Assembly: GCF_000143415.4 (NCBI RefSeq)
Contig: NW_003314349.1
Location: 658,254 to 722,253 of the forward strand
From: Selaginella moellendorffii
Taxonomy: Eukaryota > Streptophyta > Lycopodiopsida > Selaginellales > Selaginellaceae
Direction: 5' to 3'
Length of the DNA stretch: 64,000 bases
Position numbers and translations under genes: made by a program. Shown piece by piece: positions 11,329 through 23,012 of this stretch. Numbering within the stretch: position 1 is the first letter of the stretch; the number at the start of each line of letters is the position of its first letter. The notes below the pieces were generated by a model. It worked only from the letters and a program-made list of their open reading frames with translations. It did not search any database and was not told the DNA's origin.

Positions 11329-12959
11329 TCATTGCAACTTGCCGAGAACGATGCCGCCGAAAACAATGGCCCCGAGCCACTTGTTGGATCCAAATCTATA
11401 AACACACCACCACGATTGACAATTCTTTCAAGTCAGCCAAGGCGGCTTCTGGAAAAATAAAAAGAGAGCTCCACTCACTTCCGGTTACAATCATCGCTGT
11501 TTGAGATGTCGAGCGTCTGGAGCTGCCAAGCGAAGTGACAAGCTGTGCCAAGGACGCCTCCACAGAATGGCCAGCCTGGAAGAAAAAAAAAAACAAGGGA
11601 ATCGCGACAGCGAGCGCTTTACGACTTAGTATGAAAAGCAATGGTGCGAGCACTTACCGATACCAGTATTGTACCCCGCCAGAGCGAGGAAAGAAACGGA
11701 GGCTGCGCTGAAACCCGTGAGCCAGAGACAAGTGTGGTCTCCGAATCTTAAAGCCGTGGACTTGACACCCACTTTGAGGTCATCCTCTTTATCCTGGCGA
11801 ACGAACAAAAGCGAAAATAATTCATTGTGCTCATTGCAATGGAAGGAAAAGCGTACCTGGTGTGCATATATGGTGTCGTAGACAAGCGTCCAGCATATCC
11901 CGGACAAATACAGTGGAAGAACAACGGCTGGATTTAAGCTGCCTTGGATGGCCGACCATCCCAAAAGCGCTCCCCAATTGAAAGTTAGGCCCAGAAACGC
12001 TTGAGGCTGTTTAGAAAAACAATAACCAGCATCGTCTTCTACTTCGACTTGGAGATCGAGAGCTTGAAAGAATACATACCCAAAATGTCCACCTTTTCAT
12101 CAAGGGATAGGTGCCTACGAGGAGTAAAGACGATGCTCCTAGAATTCGGCTGATATTGTCAAGGTTGAGAAGAACACAGCGAAAAAAAACACAGAGAAAT
12201 AAAAAGGAGAGCTTGTTCTACCTGAAATCATTGAGCTGGAGGAGAATTCCCAGTCCCAAAAGAAGCTGGCAACCGAGAAATCCAACACCTTGAGCTGGAG
12301 ACAATGCTCCAGAGGCGATTGGCCGAAGTTTGGTTCTATCAACCTGAAATACACGAGTGTCAAGTTAGCAAGAAAAAAAACCCCCAAAAAAGAACTGGAC
12401 TCAAAGAGACCTTGCCATCGATATCACGATCAAGTAAGTCATTCACCGTGCAGCCAGCACCACGCAGCAAAATCGCTCCCGTTCCAAACAGCGCGAGCAT
12501 TTTCAGGTCTGGCAAGCTTCCAGCCGGAGCGGCGAGAGCGATCGACCTGGAGAACGCAAAGCAAGCTTTACAAACCAAGAACAAAAAAAATCGAGAAAAA
12601 GAAGAACTTACATACCAAAAGCATGGCCATGCCAGTAACCAAGTTCCAATCGGCTTGTCCAACCTCGCAAGGCACGCAAACGGCTGGAGCGACAGTGGAA
12701 AAGACTTAATCCACGAAGCGGACGACCGATCGTCTTGTTTCCCGCCCTTGCCTAATGGCTCCACTCGACTAGAGCTCGAAGAATACCACACAATGCTCGA
12801 TCGCACAACGTAGCCATGGCTTTCGATCCCGGACAGAATTCGCTGCCGCTGCGGCCAGAGAATGGAATCACTCGCTCTTACCGCATTGCGCGATCCTCCT
12901 CGCCACCGGGAATTCGCCACAGATCTCACCACAGCGCGCCATAGGCCAGGCCCGCCCAT
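11329..12959 (-). CDS. COQ2: 4-hydroxybenzoate polyprenyltransferase, mitochondrial (COQ2/PPT1)
   Basis: This UbiA-family membrane enzyme prenylates 4-hydroxybenzoate in ubiquinone synthesis in the mitochondrial inner membrane. Eight exons join in frame: 12616-12959, 12411-12546, 12222-12343, 12080-12149, 11857-12006, 11658-11793, 11479-11575 and 11329-11395, giving 373 residues. The first Asp-rich motif NDLLDRDID is at about 150-158 and the second, DKEDD, at 275-279. The stretches [26 protein letters not shown] and [15 protein letters not shown] match the plant PPT1 pattern as I remember it. The N-terminus is Arg/Ser-rich with few acids, consistent with a mitochondrial presequence. It lies between two sucrose transporters on the same strand, with its ATG only about 157 bp from the stop codon of the upstream one. 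Confidence 0.95.
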
Positions 12960-13115
12960 CCACTGGAGAAAACCCTAAACCTCTTGTTATGAAGGTCAAT
13001 AGGAATAATATAGAGAAATTTTAAAATGCTTATTATGATTGATACAATAGAGAAAGAACAATAGGAGAGGGAAAGAACAATAGGAATAATATAGAGAAAG
13101 AGTGATCGCTTTCTC

Positions 13116-14974
13116 CTATGGTATGGGAGAGCTTCTCGTACGGCGAATACTCCTGGAACGAAACTCTGGCGCCGGCCTTGGAAGGATTAAAAACGCGAGA
13201 ACTCCGCCAATGAAAGAAGCTCCCAGCGCCAACGCGAAGGATGGAACGTTTCCACCGCCGAATAGCGCATCCCAAGGACCGCTACCGAGCGAGATAATGA
13301 TCTGCAGAGAGATTAGAAAACAAGTTATTCGATCGTCAACTCTTTGATTGCGAGGAACGGTAGCTCTTTCGTTACCTGCGGAACTACGACGGCCAGATTC
13401 AGCACTCCCATTGCCAGGCCTGTGGAAATGGTTCTCAAGTTAGAAAAAAAACATGAACTTTGGAAACTTTCAAGCTCGCGAATCGAGAGAGAAAAACTTA
13501 CCTTGGCCACCTCCGCTGTTGTTCGTGGAATGCGATGCCAGCGCAAAAGGAATGCTGTAAGTCACCTATAGGGACAAAACACACTCAGTGACAAAACGAA
13601 AAACGAAGAGAAAGACAAGAAAACAGTACCGCAAGAGGAGCTCCCAGAGCCGCGAAGACGACGAGGGCACCGATGGTTGTTCCTGTCGGCGGGATTACTC
13701 GATCGGTGTTCTTCATCGCGTAAGTAATCGCTATCATCGCAGCAAAGCTCGCGGCCATGATAAAGTTCCCGATACCCCACACGAAGCTCGGCTTGAGCAT
13801 CCGGCAAAGTGGTTCCATTACAATGGACGTGATCCCGAGTACCACCGAGTTGAGCATCAGCCCGAACGATCCCATTCGGACACCCCTGTCGTAAATCTGC
13901 GCGGTCGCGGAGCCGGGCTCGCCTTTAAACACCTCTCTTCCAAACCAGTCCGTGTCGAAGAGCGTGAATGGAAACCACGCGAGCCAAGTTAACGCCGTCA
14001 CCAAGAGGATGCACCACATTGGTCGCGGAAGATCTCGCAAAGTTCCCACAAGCTCCCAGAAGAAGGCCTCGGATTCTTCTTCCTCGTCTTCATCGTCGTC
14101 GTTTACGTTCTCTGGATCATCGGCGTACTGTGGATCTGGCTTGTCGGGAATCAGCGGGGTGGTGGGAGTACTCACACCGTGCTTCTGGGCCTTCGTCAGT
14201 GGTGACCACGGGATTTCTTGGGCCGCTGTAATGCTCAAGAGGGTCGTCACGATGAGCAGGATCAAGTCGATCATAAAAGCCGACTTTAAGTTGGCGCATG
14301 GTCGGTTGCAACCTCTGGTCTCTGTGAAAGGAAAGATCTTTGGCCAATTGTTATAAGATCCCGCTGCAAACCCGAGAATGTTTCCAATCGAGATGAAAAA
14401 CGAGAAGAACGCATTTGCCCGGCGATTTCTTCGCTGATCTCTCCCTGTAGCAGGAAGAATAAAAACTCAACTTTGAAGCTAGAACTAGAAGAAAAACAAG
14501 GATCTTACCAGTGAAATCCGCTAGAAGTGCTCTACAGGGACCCTGGAGAGTGTTGTTAGCCAGATCCAAGAACCAAAACCCGACCACAAAGATCCCGATG
14601 GCTCTGGGCCTCCTGGTGGGAGTATCGCCAAGAATGTAACCCAGATCGGCCGCGAAGCCGATGATCAAGACCGAGATAACCACCAAAATCGCGCCTAGGA
14701 CAATGAATGGCCGCCGCCTCCCCCACTTCCCCTCCCAGTGATCGCTGTAGAATCCCACGATGGGCTGGACGAACATCCCCGAGATCGGCCCACACAGCCA
14801 AATGTAGCTCGCGAAAGTGTGAGGAATCCCGAGCTCCTGGACGTAGGGCGTGAGCAGCGATAGCTGCAGCGCCCAGCCGAATTGCACGCCCGCGGCCACG
14901 GACGCGACGCGCGCGAGCGCCTTGAGCGGGACGCGATCGGCGCGCGAGCGCTTGGCAATGCTGCCCTCCGCCAT
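13116..14974 (-). CDS. SUT: Sucrose transporter (SUT/SUC), compact form
   Basis: This is a second sucrose/H+ symporter of 524 residues. Exons are 14509-14974, 13630-14444, 13502-13565, 13376-13419 and 13116-13301, all joined in frame. Hallmarks include [49 protein letters not shown] and NLAVVVPQ. The central loop is short and acidic (a run of Asp/Glu near the middle), unlike the long Gly-rich loop of the paralogue at 8151-10775. The two genes share all four intron positions and phases, and exons 3 and 4 are the same length (64 and 44 bp), so they arose by duplication, with COQ2 now between them. The C-terminal tail is rich in Arg and Ser. Confidence 0.94.
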
Positions 14975-15299
14975 CGCTCGCGATCTCCCAAGCCCTAGCC
15001 CTAGAAGAAGGGCTTTGAGGAGCTATTCTGGCACCACTAGTGCCACTCCTCTTGGCCATTTTGCTGTTCGATGATTTGGAGAGGCTATAGTAAAAGATTT
15101 GTTTGTTGAGAGCCCGAGAACGCCCTACGTGGCGACACTTGTCCAAGGAACCTATTTGACGTGTCGTGAGGAGACACATGGCAGCATGCAAGTGGCGACA
15201 AAAATGCCAGTTCGCTGGCAATTGGCTGGATCCCCAAAATTTTGGAAAATTAGGGCTCCTCGAGAAAATGTAGGGGGATTTTAGGGTTCCTGGGCAGGT
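14975..15299. other. Short intergenic region
   Basis: Upstream flank of the compact sucrose transporter and 3' flank of the PPR gene. The motif GCCCTAG/CCCTAG recurs near 14990-15005, and GTTTAGGGTT-type boxes near 15283-15305 recall telo-box-like motifs of plant housekeeping promoters. No gene is seen. Confidence 0.4.
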
Positions 15300-16919
15300 T
15301 TAGGGTTCTTGGGGACATTTTAGGGCGAGGTTGGAGAGGAGGACGTATGGAGCGGAGATTTCTCCGTCCAGATCCACTGCTTTCCTGGCCGCGCGGGCGC
15401 CGCGGCTGATTTCGTTGCTGCTGCCCAGCAATGCGGTCCAGGAGATAGAATCCGGCACGAGGCTCATTGTTTGGAGGAGCTCCTCGGCGTCTCTTGCCTG
15501 GCCGGATCGGCCCAGGATGTGGATCATGCAGCTGTAGTGCTCGATCGAGGGGACGAGGCCGTGGTCGGCGGTGATGGAGTGGAAGAATCGCCGGCTCGTT
15601 TCTAGCAATCCAATGTGGGCGCACGCGGCCAGGATCTCGATGTAGGCGATCTCATCCGGCGCGGTGCCCTCGAGCAGCATCGCCAGGACGAGCTGGATCG
15701 CCTCCTCGCCCTGCGAATTCCGGGCGAAGGCCTGGACGATCGTCGACCATGACACGGGATTCCTCTCCGGCATTGTGTCGAAGAGGTCTCTCGCGGATTG
15801 GAGCTTGCCCCGCCGCGCGAGCGCCTGGATCATGCTCGTCCACGACAAGACATTCCTCTCGGGCATCTCCAGGAAGAAATTCGCGAAGTCATCGCCCATC
15901 CCCCACTCTGCCAGCGTCGCCATGGCGATGTTCCACGATACAAGATCCGGGCGTGGCATCGCCCTCAGCGTCTCGATCATCCCGGCAACGCAGCCATCGC
16001 GAGAGAACGCGTAGAGCATCGAATTCCACACCACAGCATCCCGGTGATCGATCGGGATGGAATCAAAGAGAGCTCTCGCCTCTTCCAGATGCCCCAATTG
16101 GGCATAAGCTGTGATCATACTCGTCCATGACACCGTATCTCTCTCGGGCATCCTCTCAAACAAACTTCTAGCTTCCTCCAGATCCCCACGCCCCGCGTAT
16201 CCAGCGATCAGGGCCGTCCACGTCACCACATTCCCCTCGCGCATCGAATCGAACAGCTCTCGCGCCTCGCGCATTTGCCCTCTCGCGGAATATGCCCCGA
16301 TCACGATGCTGCACGATACCACCTCCCTCTCCGGGATTCGCGCAAACAGCGCAAGCACCTCGTCTAGATGCCCAGTCTGCGAATATGCCGCAAGCATGAC
16401 TGTCCACGCCACGAGGTTCCTCTCGGGCATGGAATCAAACAATTCCCTGGCATCGAGAATATGCCCAGTCTCGGCATATGCTTTTACCATGCCCGTGAAG
16501 GTGACGAGGTTTCTTACTGGCATTTTTTCGAAGAGTAATTTTGCGTCGTCCACTCGGCCGGAAGAACCATAAGCTTTGATCATGGTGGTCCAAGAGACGA
16601 CGTTTTTATCCGGGATTCGATCAAACAAGCTTCTCGCGCGATCGAGATGCCCGTTCTGGGCATATGCCTCGAGCAAGATGTTCCACGAGAAGACGTTGGG
16701 TAGTGGCAAGGTCTGGAAGAGACGCTGGGCTTCCTCCACAGACCCACATCTTCCATAAGCTTCGAGCAGCAAATTCGCGAGGTAAGTGGCGTCGTCCTGA
16801 CGGAGATGCTTGCTCTTGAGAACTTGTCTGTGGATCTGCCTGGCTCGATCAAAGTCTCTTGCGTCGCTGCACTGCCGGATCTCGCTGGCCAGCTGCGTGA
16901 AAGTCACAGCTTCCATCAT
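15300..16919 (-). CDS. PPR protein, PLS-type, intronless
   Basis: The 539-residue protein is a string of degenerate repeats of about 31-35 residues. Recurring phrases such as VVSWTTMIKAYGSSGRVDDA and LFDSMPERN mark the P, L and S repeats of the PLS class. It has a degenerate C-terminal region (from about 430) resembling the repeats that precede an E domain, but no E+ or DYW deaminase tail. Such proteins bind organellar RNA and are usually imported into mitochondria or plastids; no clear transit peptide is visible. The gene has no intron. The nearest upstream gene runs the other way, so 16920-17251 may be a shared promoter. Confidence 0.9.
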   Translation of the reverse strand: MMEAVTFTQLASEIRQCSDARDFDRARQIHRQVLKSKHLRQDDATYLANLLLEAYGRCGSVEEAQRLFQTLPLPNVFSWNILLEAYAQNGHLDRARSLFDRIPDKNVVSWTTMIKAYGSSGRVDDAKLLFEKMPVRNLVTFTGMVKAYAETGHILDARELFDSMPERNLVAWTVMLAAYSQTGHLDEVLALFARIPEREVVSCSIVIGAYSARGQMREARELFDSMREGNVVTWTALIAGYAGRGDLEEARSLFERMPERDTVSWTSMITAYAQLGHLEEARALFDSIPIDHRDAVVWNSMLYAFSRDGCVAGMIETLRAMPRPDLVSWNIAMATLAEWGMGDDFANFFLEMPERNVLSWTSMIQALARRGKLQSARDLFDTMPERNPVSWSTIVQAFARNSQGEEAIQLVLAMLLEGTAPDEIAYIEILAACAHIGLLETSRRFFHSITADHGLVPSIEHYSCMIHILGRSGQARDAEELLQTMSLVPDSISWTALLGSSNEISRGARAARKAVDLDGEISAPYVLLSNLALKCPQEP

Positions 16920-17251
16920 CCACCATTCTCGCTTCTAAAGCTTTTGCAAGTGATCGAAGTGATCGAAGTGATGTCGCTCGGCTTCTGGAGAAAAATAACG
17001 TTGGATTCTAAAAAGAGCGATGAAGGATTACTGTACCTGTCCAGCAAAAGACGGCTGCCAAGACGGGCACTTCCAACTTCCAACCAGAAAAGCTTGACTT
17101 CCTCGAATTCCAAACAATCCAATCCGTTCGACTAGCCATCTAGTAGCGACTTGTCTCCTTTCGCATAAATGTTACTCGCCAGGAATCTCCCTCGATTCCT
17201 GTTCATCTCCACACTCACTCCATCAAGAGGCCTGGCAGCAAGAAATACGAG
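16920..17251. promoter_or_regulatory. Intergenic region between divergent genes
   Basis: The region separates the minus-strand PPR gene from the plus-strand DUF641/GIL1-like gene and is the only space available for both 5' regions. A direct repeat GTGATCGAA occurs three times near 16950-16970. No clear TATA box was found. Confidence 0.35.
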
Positions 17252-18772
17252 ATGAAGTTAATGGATCCCGCCAACCTCTTAACTACTGCTAGATCGTCTA
17301 CCTTGGATGATGGTGAAGAGAATTCCACAAGGAAGGAGAAGGTAGCGCTGCGCATCCTCCTCCACATGAGAGAAGAAGAGGACACGGCCATGGCGGAGAG
17401 GTTTTCTGTGAGCTCCACCAAGCAGCTGCCAACAATCGCCGAAGAGATTCCAGTGTCCCCGAGCGCGAAGAATCAACAGCAACAGCGAAGACGAGTGGCT
17501 GCAAGCAGCAAGAGCAGCACGAGTGAGGACGACGAGATGCAAGCAAACTTTGAGAAGCTGTGTACCAGAGCGACGGGTTGCCGGCCTTTGATAGGAATCC
17601 TCTCCAGCATCATCGCTTGCGGGAATCGAGCGACTTCTCCAGTGCCTGCTGCTAGATCAGAGCATAGTTCTTCGCCAGTTACAAACTCGAGGACGATCAG
17701 GCTCCGGCAGCAGCCGACTCAGGAGCTCCTGGAGTTGAGCAAACGGCAGCAATCGGCACTGGTTGACAAGCAGGACACGATCGACATGCTAGAGTGGCAA
17801 CTGGAGCAGCTGCAAAGCGTGGCGATGAAAGAGCGAGAGATCACAGGTATTTGCTGTAGGCACAAAGGGAGTCCACTGTTAGTCCGGCAGAGAAACCACA
17901 GCAAGGAAACGCTTACCACCGAGGGAAATGGCGAAGAATGCTGCGTCCTTAGTGAGAAGCGCGTCGGGGGAGCCATAAAGTCTCGCGAGGGAAACACCAC
18001 TCTTCCACCACGAAGATCGTCGTCACCGGCAGTAGACCACGTTTCCATGGATATGGAGATCACTGCCACCGAGCTCCTCCTTGAGATGACGGTCGTGCGA
18101 GCGACTCTGGCCATTCGGAAGTTCTGCAAAGTCTTCATGAAGCAGATGGAGATGTCCGGCTACTCGGTGTTGCGAGCTCTGGGAGATCTGGAACCGAGGA
18201 CAGTCTTTGCAAAGAAGGAACACACGGCGTTCGCTCTCGAGTCTCGCATCAACAAGGCCCTGTTCCACTGCTTCGAGAACGAAAGCTTCGACCACTTTGG
18301 CATCACCAAGATCCTCAACCCGTCCCAGCGAGCTCTTGCCAGGCTCGAGGAGTTCCAACGGATGAAGCTGCTGGATATCGCGGATGCTGTTAACCCGGCC
18401 CACGCCAACTTCGAGCCCGACTTCCTCAACTTTTGCGAGAACAAGACTCACGATATGTGGGGTCTCTTTCCTTGGACGATCATCTTCAAGACGACGGCTG
18501 AGAGGAACTGCTTCACCTCGGCTTTCATCAACGCTTGCAAAGGCGTCTGGTTGCTGCACCGGCTCGCTTACTCGATGAACCCGGCGGCTGGGATTATCAG
18601 AGTCGGACGAGGAATGGACGTCAATCCCGTTTACGTAGAACCAGTTGTGCATCCAGCTTCGCCGTGCAAGAGTTGTAAGAAGAGTAAGCTGGAGTTCATG
18701 GTGATGCCAGGGTTCAGAACCCAGAAGAAGGCCGTCAAGTGTTCAGTGTACGTGCACTTCGAGTGCAAATGA
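17252..18772 (+). CDS. DUF641/GIL1/IRKI-family protein
   Basis: The 506-residue protein belongs to the plant family containing GRAVITROPIC IN THE LIGHT 1 and IRK-interacting protein. The N-terminal half is low-complexity and basic, with a coiled-coil-like stretch around 150-195 (rich in Gln, Glu and Leu). The conserved C-terminal domain spans about 265-505 and includes AIRKFCKVFMKQM, the HFGITKIL region, MWGLFPWTIIF and a tail FMVMPGFRTQKKAVKCSVY that matches the typical family ending. Family members are linked to growth and tropic signalling and to binding of receptor kinases; function here is by family only. It is a single exon. The first ATG is used; a second, four codons in, is possible. 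Confidence 0.82.
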   Translation: MKLMDPANLLTTARSSTLDDGEENSTRKEKVALRILLHMREEEDTAMAERFSVSSTKQLPTIAEEIPVSPSAKNQQQQRRRVAASSKSSTSEDDEMQANFEKLCTRATGCRPLIGILSSIIACGNRATSPVPAARSEHSSSPVTNSRTIRLRQQPTQELLELSKRQQSALVDKQDTIDMLEWQLEQLQSVAMKEREITGICCRHKGSPLLVRQRNHSKETLTTEGNGEECCVLSEKRVGGAIKSREGNTTLPPRRSSSPAVDHVSMDMEITATELLLEMTVVRATLAIRKFCKVFMKQMEMSGYSVLRALGDLEPRTVFAKKEHTAFALESRINKALFHCFENESFDHFGITKILNPSQRALARLEEFQRMKLLDIADAVNPAHANFEPDFLNFCENKTHDMWGLFPWTIIFKTTAERNCFTSAFINACKGVWLLHRLAYSMNPAAGIIRVGRGMDVNPVYVEPVVHPASPCKSCKKSKLEFMVMPGFRTQKKAVKCSVYVHFECK

Positions 18773-18931
18773 CTGCATTATTTTGGAAAGTTGAGAAAAC
18801 AAAAAAATAAAAACTGATTTATCTAGAAGACCTTGGATTGCCGTGATTGCTCCAGTGTTCTGCTGTAGCGGCCGGCCAGTGGAAGGTTAGAGAAAACACC
18901 TACCCAGTGAAATGCTAGCTTGCACTAGACT

Positions 18932-20991
18932 TCATGGCGAAACGCGGGGGAACCACGGCTTAAAATTGTCGAACTTCTGGATAAATTCGGCCACAGAAAA
19001 GTTGTGCATTGAGAATCCGTTTCGCAAGTCTTTGTCTCTCGGAACACCTTGATGCTGTTACAGACAAGGTGTGAGTTTTTTATTCTAAACTGCTTCAAAT
19101 CCAATGGATTTACCAGGAGAAATGCAATAATCAGCTCCAGGAAAGTATTTTCTGAAAGATTGGCGGGACAGTTGTTCCCGCAGGTAATCAAATGCCTGTA
19201 CCAATAAACTCGGTTCAACCGATGTATGATTTTCTTTACTACATGCATGCTCACCTGGTCTCTTGATTGTCTTTGTTGATGGTTACATCATACAACCAGC
19301 CATTGCTCAGCTTTGATTTATCGTGGTAGCAGATAAAGTAATCAACTGTTCCACCATACGGCGTTGTAACCACTGTGTGCTTCCCTTTGGGAGCGTCTGC
19401 CGGAGTAGTGGTCTACACTTAGAGAATCAGCAACTAAAGAGATACAGAATAGCGTACCTCCAAAACATCACACCGTCCCAACTCCATCAGTGCAGGATCA
19501 TATATCATCTGAATAAAGCATAGAGAACGTGATCTATTTTGGAAAAGAAAAATAGAGCCAACTACGTACCTCCTCTTTGAGACCTCTGCTGACCATAATT
19601 TGGATAAGTCCCTTAGCTTTCTCGATTGCCGCCGCTAAAACGGATCCCCTGTCCATAACTGCACCCACAGAAACCTCGGCAGGCTGCTCCCATTGCTTTC
19701 TCTGCGTCTCGTCCGCATTCCCGGGTGGAGGCGATCCCAATTCTTCTATCCACTGTTCACACGAACGCTCAAACAGACAGCTGACAATTCACGATCATGT
19801 TCCCGGTTAAATCTTCTTAAATCTGTGCAAAAAAACCAGTAGAAACGTACCCTTTGCTTGACATAGTTCGGCTTTGGGAAGCTCTCCACGTTGGGCAAGT
19901 GATAGACTTTGTAGTAGTAGCAAAAGCCGGGCTTTCTCCCCAATATCTTCCTCATACTGTTCCGGAGGTTCTTCGCAATGCCGATGTACTGCACCTTCTT
20001 CAGCCTGTCCAGCACCGCAAACGCACTGACAGCCGTGTTGGGGTCGCACTGAGGCTCGATCTTCCCCTCCGCGTTGATGTAGTTTAGCAAAGGCAGCTCC
20101 TTGATCCCGGGAAACATCGGCACCGCGGGAGAAGCACGAAGCAGCTCTTCTTCCTTGGCTCTAGCAGCCGCAGCTTCTTCCAGCTGCGCGGCTTCCCATT
20201 TACGAAGCAAGCCTTCCAGATCTTCCTCGGGTTCAGCAGCCCCCTTCTTCTCGTTCAGATCTTTGGCTAGTGACCGCCGGACCTTCTCGCGAGATCTCGC
20301 GGTCTTGAGCAGAAAGAGCGAGAAATCGATGAGCGAATTCTCCGAAGCCGTCAAAGGTGGCCAGGCCATCTGCTCGGCAGGAGCTTCCTTCTCCGCGTAG
20401 CCATCTCTCTTTGTCTCCTTGCCTTTCTCGCCGTTCACCGAGATGTTACGCACACCAATTGTGATGTCGCTTGGCTCCTCCACCTCGATGTGAACGCTCG
20501 GATGCTCCTCACGAATCCGGTCTAGATCGTGCGGCGGCTTCGCTGAGATGACCGAAATCTCCCTCACTCTCACCGATTTGTCTCTGCTGGCATTGCTGCT
20601 CGGCGTCGCAGCTCCCGGCGGCGTCGGAGGAATCTCATAGACGGTGTTCTTGTTTGGCGTCGGGCGCGCGCTCATGAGATCCAGCCGAGGGACGGGCTCC
20701 GGGAGTGGAAATTCCACATCGTTAGGCAGCGCCCTGTTGTAGGGAGCGGGAGTCGGGGGTGGAATCTCATACCCGGCGGAGGAGCACGAAGAACAGCACG
20801 GCTTCTGCGGCGGCCGCGTTCCATTTCCACCGATCCGTGTGATCTGGAGCCAAGATTTCAAGGAATGAATGCAAGCGCTTGGATTGCGATTGCGATCGAC
20901 TCACCTGGATCTCACTCTCGCAGGGAGCGCACGAAGAAGTGTCCTTGCCCGACTGGACCGGGATTTCCAGCGTCCTCCCAGGATGCCCCAT
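18932..20991 (-). CDS. GIY-YIG-like domain protein of unknown role
   Basis: Seven exons join in frame: 20905-20991, 19851-20843, 19570-19752, 19458-19508, 19255-19397, 19114-19195 and 18932-19054, giving about 553 residues. The first 240 residues are Pro/Ser-rich, then charged and coiled-coil-like. A GIY-YIG-like fold is suggested from about 280: AFAVLDRLKKVQYIGIAKN stands where the GIY and YIG strands should be, and WIEELGSPPPGN, containing the expected catalytic Glu, follows about 75 residues later. This resembles the N-terminal nuclease-like domain of glutaredoxin S16, but no glutaredoxin domain is present. The remaining 200 residues are unfamiliar. The last two exons were chosen because a 59-bp intron restores a sensible frame ending FKPWFPRVSP. 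Confidence 0.65.
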
Positions 20992-21232
20992 GGAAATATA
21001 AACCCTAGCCCACAAGACAGTTCAAATTTTCCCGCTCGTAAACCTCGCCACGTGGATATTCCACTTTAACACGTGAGCCGTTGGATCTTCTACATCTGAC
21101 GGTCACTTTTTGCCATGAAGCTAAACTCTTTAGTTTCGAGCATATGATTTAGAAGCCAAAGTTCTGCTTTTCGATCTCCTGGAATGAAATTTTTTAATTT
21201 TTGGCACTGCAAGAACAAAATGGAAGCATACC

Positions 21233-22720
21233 TTAATCTTCCTCGTCTATAGTTTCGATGGTTTCGGCTTGTCCAGGAACTCCAGAGACCACCCTTTGGA
21301 AGTAGTAGTCTGGAAGGCCTACGAGCTCCAAAGTTTTGTTCCAAGTCTTAAACGCAGCATCCAGGTCCATCGCTTGCTTGGCCACACTGACTGGTGTACA
21401 GGCGGACGAGAAGTATGGAGCGCTAGGATAGTTCGAAGCTCTGATAGCTCGAGCGTATTCCAACACATGAGGATCAGTCGCACAGAAAAGCACGCTGCGA
21501 GCGCCTGCGTAAGATAGTATCAAGTGTAAGACATGAAGAGAAGCTATGGAAACTATGCAAACCTTCCAAAGGAGTGAAGAGAAAAAACGGTATAAACCTG
21601 TATGCTACTTGCAGCCATTTCGGAAGTGTTCGGACCTGAGATTCAAAGATTTGTATTGAAACCGTGGTTTTTTTGCGGGTTCTTACATACCACATTCGTG
21701 ATGACTTCGCCAGGATGAACTGAGATGATGTCAACATTCGCTTCCTCTGGCAGCGTTCGTTGAAGCACATTGCTGAAATGTAACTAGAAACAAAAGATTA
21801 AAGAGGAAAACGAAAGCTCGAACCGAACCTGTGCCAGTTTGCTGGACGAGTAAGCTGCCGTGCTGTTGAACCCCTTCTTTCCAGGCGTGGTGTTGAGATC
21901 TTCAAAGTCGAGGGAGCCAAGGTGGTGCATCTAAAAAAAGAGACTCATAAAAACTCGGTTCGAACACTTTCATCGGCCAAACACTAACAGCAGAGCTGAC
22001 ATTGATCACTCGCGAAGGCCCGCTTCGCAGCAAAGAAGGCAGCAACAGCATCGTTAGCAGCGATGGAGCGAGATGGTTCACTTGCATGTGTTCTTCCAGA
22101 CGATCTTCCGAGACTCTCTCAGATCCTACGAAGGACAAAAGATCACTTTGGAAAAATGTGCTTCACCTTGAAAACTTTCAAGGTACCTGCCATATGGAAA
22201 ATCCCGGCATTGTTGATGAGAATGTGTAGTGGACGATTTTGGAGCTCCCAATCCTTGGCAAACTGTCGAACAGACTTTAGAGACGCAAGATTTAGCTCCA
22301 GTGCCTGTAGATTGATGCGAAGATCAGACAATAGTGAAAAGAAAGAAAGAAAATAACTTACTTCTACGTCCAAAAGCGGGACCCCATTGGCACACTGATC
22401 CTTTTGCCAAAGCTTGATAAGCTCGTTGGCAGCCTTGGTGTTACGAACAGCGAGCACGACATGAGCTCCAGCTTTTGCTAGCTCCCTACATTGTCCTCAC
22501 AATCACTCCCAGAACCATCAGAAACCCCATACCTTGCTGTATTGAGCCCGATCCCGCTGGTAGCGCCGGTAACAATGCACGTCACTCCCGCCATGGCGGG
22601 CATCTCCGGCAGCGGTTGCAGGTGGCAGCTCCACACGCGCTGCGTGATCGTGTCGAGAAAGACATGAATCAAGCCCCAAATCCAGTCCCCCCAGCTCAGG
22701 CGCCCAATATTTTTCTCCAT
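21233..22720 (-). CDS. FEY: FOREVER YOUNG-type short-chain dehydrogenase/reductase
   Basis: This NAD(P)-dependent Rossmann oxidoreductase resembles Arabidopsis FEY, a gene tied to meristem and leaf development; its substrate is unknown. Eight exons join in frame: 22533-22720, 22362-22485, 22187-22304, 21989-22125, 21829-21930, 21691-21783, 21563-21635 and 21233-21504, giving 368 residues. Visible motifs are the cofactor loop VTGATSGIG at 50-58, NNAG at 135-138 and the catalytic YSSSK at 216-220. The N-terminal lead ([16 protein letters not shown]) is hydrophobic and may anchor the protein in a membrane. It diverges from the DnaJ-type gene at 23211. Confidence 0.9.
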
Positions 22721-23012
22721 GGGCGAGATGATAAACCCTAATTCCAAATTGCTCCAGCTGGGAATCGATCCCAAAATGTCTCAGATCTTTCAAAAATTGC
22801 TCCAAATGGGAATAGATCCCCAGATCTCTTAAAATCTTTCCTGGCGGGAATCGTACCAGGGAACCCGCCAAGATATTTCGCAGGAAACTCGTGGCTGTGA
22901 AGGAGTTGGATACGTAACACTGTTCCAACTCACCCACGTCTATACGCACGCGTTCTACTAGATTTTCTACTATCTGTCAACTGGGGCTGCCCAAAGGGGT
23001 TCTTTACAAATC

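Noticed and set aside
15652-16852. Multiple frames on both strands across the PPR gene
   Set aside because: GC-rich repeats keep other frames open; the 539-residue minus-strand frame alone shows PPR motifs.
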